Part shown: piece after piece, positions 5,108 to 7,058 of the stretch
Position numbering within the stretch: position 1 is the stretch's first letter
Layout of the letters: each line of letters starts with the position of its first letter
DNA from: JANRLJ01 sp034437895
GTDB taxonomy: Bacteria > Chloroflexota > Anaerolineae > Aggregatilineales > Phototrophicaceae
Reading direction: 5' to 3'
Length of the DNA: 7,058 bases
Assembly (NCBI GenBank): GCA_034437895.1
Contig: DAOTTO010000497.1
Coordinates: 1-7,058, forward strand
Program-made: the position numbers and the translations under genes
The notes under the pieces: model-generated
Database searches by the model: none
What the model was told of the DNA's origin: nothing
The model's input: the letters and a program-made list of their open reading frames with translations, nothing else

Positions 5108-5977
5108 ATGAATTCCCTCATTGCCCTCATTACTGATTTTGGCACGGATGATATTTATACGGGTGTGATGAAAGGCGTGATCTATGGCGTTCACCCACAG
5201 GTACGCATCGTCAATATCACCCATGCTATCGAACCGCAGAATGTGCGGCAGGCGGCTTTTGCCCTGCTGAATGCTTATAAATACTTTCCGGCGGGAACCA
5301 TTTTTTTGGTGGTGGTTGATCCCGGTGTCGGGAGTACCCGCAGACCGCTTGCCGTTCAAGCAGGCGATTACTTTTTTGTCGGGCCCGATAACGGTGTGTT
5401 GAGCTATGCGCTGGCGCAAATCGGTGCTTATCAAATTGTGGAACTCAATCAAGCGGCTTTTCATTTACCGGATGTGAGCAATACCTTTCATGGGCGAGAT
5501 ATTTTCGCGCCTGTTGCGGCTCATCTCGCTTCTGGCGTTGCGCTGGAAAAAGTCGGGTCGCCGTTAGAAAGTATGCTGACGCTGCCATCGCCGGAAATTT
5601 CCGTGAGCGGACGGCGTGTTATCGGCGAAGTGGTTGATATTGATCGTTTTGGAAATGTGCTAACGAGTATTGGACATTTACGTTGGGTTACGCCTAATGA
5701 ACGTTTGACGCTCTCACCCGCATTCGGCGATCATGAAAACGCCACCGTTCCGATACGGGCGACGGATGCTATCGTGACCGTTCATGGCGAGGAGATTACG
5801 GGCATTAACACCGCCTACAGCGAAGCGCCACGCGGTTATCTTCTGTCACTTGTGGGCAGCACAGGTTATCTGGAAATTGCCATGAATCAGGGTAACGCGG
5901 CACAACGCCTAGATGTTGCTGTTGGAGATCGCGTGGAGTTACAGATCGGAGATGTGAATGCAGCAATTCGTCATTGA
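5108..5977 (+). CDS. SAM hydroxide adenosyltransferase (SAM hydrolase, DUF62 family)
   Basis: Members of this family split S-adenosylmethionine into adenosine and methionine using water/hydroxide. The 289-residue protein has the two-domain layout. The N-terminal domain starts L-I-A-L-I-T-D-F-G-T-D-D with D10, and contains V-V-V-D71-P-G-V-G-S-T-R78-R, G-P-D-N-G-V-L-S and N-T-F-H128-G-R-D. D71, R78 and H128 fit the Asp-Arg-His triad known from archaeal homologues. The C-terminal beta domain has V-D-I-D-R-F-G-N-V-L-T-S. The start is ATG 5108, because family N-termini begin right before this motif. An in-frame ATG at 5057 would lie upstream of the predicted transcript start, and its added residues look unlike the family. 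A weak AAGGG lies eleven bases upstream. It overlaps murA by 20 bp, so the pair is an operon. The physiological role of this family is still poorly understood. Confidence 0.92.
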   Translation: MNSLIALITDFGTDDIYTGVMKGVIYGVHPQVRIVNITHAIEPQNVRQAAFALLNAYKYFPAGTIFLVVVDPGVGSTRRPLAVQAGDYFFVGPDNGVLSYALAQIGAYQIVELNQAAFHLPDVSNTFHGRDIFAPVAAHLASGVALEKVGSPLESMLTLPSPEISVSGRRVIGEVVDIDRFGNVLTSIGHLRWVTPNERLTLSPAFGDHENATVPIRATDAIVTVHGEEITGINTAYSEAPRGYLLSLVGSTGYLEIAMNQGNAAQRLDVAVGDRVELQIGDVNAAIRH

Positions 5978-7058
5978 AGGTGGACATCCGCTGAACGGGG
6001 AAGTGACCCCAGGCGGGAACAAAAACGCGATTTTAAAAATGCTTCCGGCGTGTATGCTGACAGAAGAAGCGGTCATATTACGTAACGTCCCCGAAATTGC
6101 CGATGTTGATGTCACCATCGAAATTATGCGGATGTTGGGCGCAAAAATTGACTGGATTGCGCCGAAAACCCTTCAGGTTGAAGCAGCAGATATTCACTCA
6201 GCCGCGCTGGATCGGACTTTGGCGCAAAAAATCCGTGCGAGTTTCGTCTTTGCGGGTGCGATGCTGGGCCGCTGTGGATGGGTCGAACTACCTGCGCCCG
6301 GTGGCGATTTGATTGGTGAGCGACGTGTCGATACGCACGTCAACGCTTTTAAGAAGATGGGTGTAAAGATCAGCTTTGATCGTGGCATGTTCCACATGCA
6401 GGCAACAGAACTGCGCGGCGCGGATATTCTGCTACAAGAGGCCAGTGTGACGGCGACAGAAAATGTGCTGATGGCGGCAGTTTTGGCAAAAGGGACGACT
6501 ATTATTCGCAATGCCGCCAGCGAACCCCATATCCAAGATTTATGCACGATGCTCAATACGCTCGGCGCGAAGATTGAGGGCGTTGGCTCTAATCGGCTTG
6601 TGATTGATGGTGTGGAAAGGCTGCATGGCGGGGAAGCACGAGTCGGCGCGGATTTTATGGAAGTCGGGAGTTTTATTGGCGCGGCGGTGGTGACAGGCGG
6701 CGAAATACGCATTAAAGAGGCCGATCCGCAGCATCTCGATATGGTAGCGCTGGTATTTGAGCGTTTAGGGGTAACGTGGCAAGTCGAGGGGAATGATATA
6801 TTTGTTCCTTCCAACCAATCGCTGACGATTCAATCTGATCTTGGTGAGCGCATCCCGATTATAAAAGCGCAGCCCTGGCCTGCTTTCCCGCCAGACTTAA
6901 TGAGCATCGCGCTGATGATCGCCACACAGAGCGCCGGAGCCGTGATGTTCCACGATTGGATGTATGAGAGCCGCTTTTTCTTTACTGATAAACTGGTACA
7001 GATGGGCGCACGGGTGACGCTGCTTGACCCGCATCGGGTGCTTGTGCAGGGGCCGACG
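5958..7058 (+). CDS. murA: UDP-N-acetylglucosamine 1-carboxyvinyltransferase (MurA), Asp-type active site, 3' end missing
   Basis: MurA transfers enolpyruvate from PEP to UDP-GlcNAc, the first committed step of peptidoglycan synthesis, in the cytoplasm. The 367 visible codons cover most of the EPT fold; about 50-60 residues run past the right edge. K22-N23 (G-G-N-K-N-A-I-L) matches the conserved K22/N23 pair, R-A-S (93-95) and the loop P-G-G-D117-L-I-G-E-R122-R-V-D follow, F-P-P-D313 holds the conserved catalytic Asp, and E-S-R-F (337-340) is typical. The position that is usually Cys (Cys115 in E. coli) is Asp117 here (GAT, 6306-6308), as in mycobacterial MurA. That replacement is known to keep activity and remove fosfomycin sensitivity. 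The ATG at 5958 has GGAG (5948-5951) six bases upstream and lies inside the previous gene, overlapping by 20 bp. EPSP synthase (AroA) is excluded by the MurA-type motifs. The family call is firm; a second MurA-like paralogue elsewhere cannot be excluded. Confidence 0.94.
   Translation, partial: MQQFVIEGGHPLNGEVTPGGNKNAILKMLPACMLTEEAVILRNVPEIADVDVTIEIMRMLGAKIDWIAPKTLQVEAADIHSAALDRTLAQKIRASFVFAGAMLGRCGWVELPAPGGDLIGERRVDTHVNAFKKMGVKISFDRGMFHMQATELRGADILLQEASVTATENVLMAAVLAKGTTIIRNAASEPHIQDLCTMLNTLGAKIEGVGSNRLVIDGVERLHGGEARVGADFMEVGSFIGAAVVTGGEIRIKEADPQHLDMVALVFERLGVTWQVEGNDIFVPSNQSLTIQSDLGERIPIIKAQPWPAFPPDLMSIALMIATQSAGAVMFHDWMYESRFFFTDKLVQMGARVTLLDPHRVLVQGPT

Noticed and set aside
1214..5977. 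A dedicated SAM-cycling system joining the methyltransferase and the SAM hydroxide adenosyltransferase
   Set aside because: The two genes are on opposite strands in different operons about 3 kb apart; a shared use of SAM alone does not support a system.
6194..6814. Long minus-strand open frame (206 codons) inside murA
   Set aside because: It is antisense to a strongly conserved MurA frame and its Ser/Pro/Thr-rich translation looks like a shadow of GC-biased codons.
1..7058. Mobile elements, CRISPR arrays, tRNA or rRNA genes
   Set aside because: No transposase, terminal inverted repeats, regularly spaced repeats or tRNA-like cloverleafs were seen; intergenic space is short and accounted for.

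Overview
The window is a compact bacterial chromosomal segment of roughly 50% GC, with gene starts using Shine-Dalgarno motifs and near-consensus sigma70-type promoters. It holds housekeeping genes, not mobile DNA. I infer the source is a non-proteobacterial, peptidoglycan-making bacterium, most likely of the Chloroflexota (Anaerolineae-like). This rests on the overall look of the DsbA-like and MurA-like proteins and on separate hisI and hisE genes. It is an impression from protein style, not a demonstrated placement.

Layout. (a) 1-306, minus: 5' part of a YbgC/FadM-type hotdog acyl-CoA thioesterase, running off the left edge. (b) 307-442: short divergent intergenic region with small tandem repeats and a candidate promoter for the thioesterase. 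(c) 443-1189, plus: secreted DsbA-like thiol-disulfide oxidoreductase with a CPHC active site. (d) 1203-1245: a hairpin with a U-tract that ends the dsbA-like transcript and lies partly inside the convergent methyltransferase gene. (e) 1214-4840, minus: histidine operon hisH-hisA-hisF-hisI-hisE, followed by a membrane-anchored class I methyltransferase coupled to hisE by an ATGA overlap. (f) 4841-5037, minus: the his control region. It contains a strong promoter, an 18-residue leader peptide with four consecutive His codons plus a fifth, and competing pause, antiterminator and terminator helices. (g) 5108-5977, plus: SAM hydroxide adenosyltransferase (DUF62 family). (h) 5958-7058, plus: murA, overlapping the previous gene by 20 bp and cut by the right edge.

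How the genes work together. HisI and HisE act early in histidine biosynthesis (HisE hydrolyses PR-ATP, HisI opens PR-AMP). HisA isomerises ProFAR to PRFAR, and HisH/HisF convert PRFAR plus glutamine to imidazole-glycerol phosphate and AICAR. The other his genes (hisG, hisB, hisC, hisD) are not in the window. The cluster appears to be controlled by ribosome-mediated transcription attenuation. The leader has every part of the classical enterobacterial his attenuator (His-codon run, 1:2, 2:3 and 3:4 helices, U-tract), but with an unrelated sequence, a TTG start and Gln codons flanking the His run.

Most notable: the apparent his attenuator outside its best-known hosts, a MurA with Asp in place of the usual active-site Cys (the configuration linked to intrinsic fosfomycin insensitivity), and the membrane-tethered methyltransferase translationally coupled to the end of the his operon.
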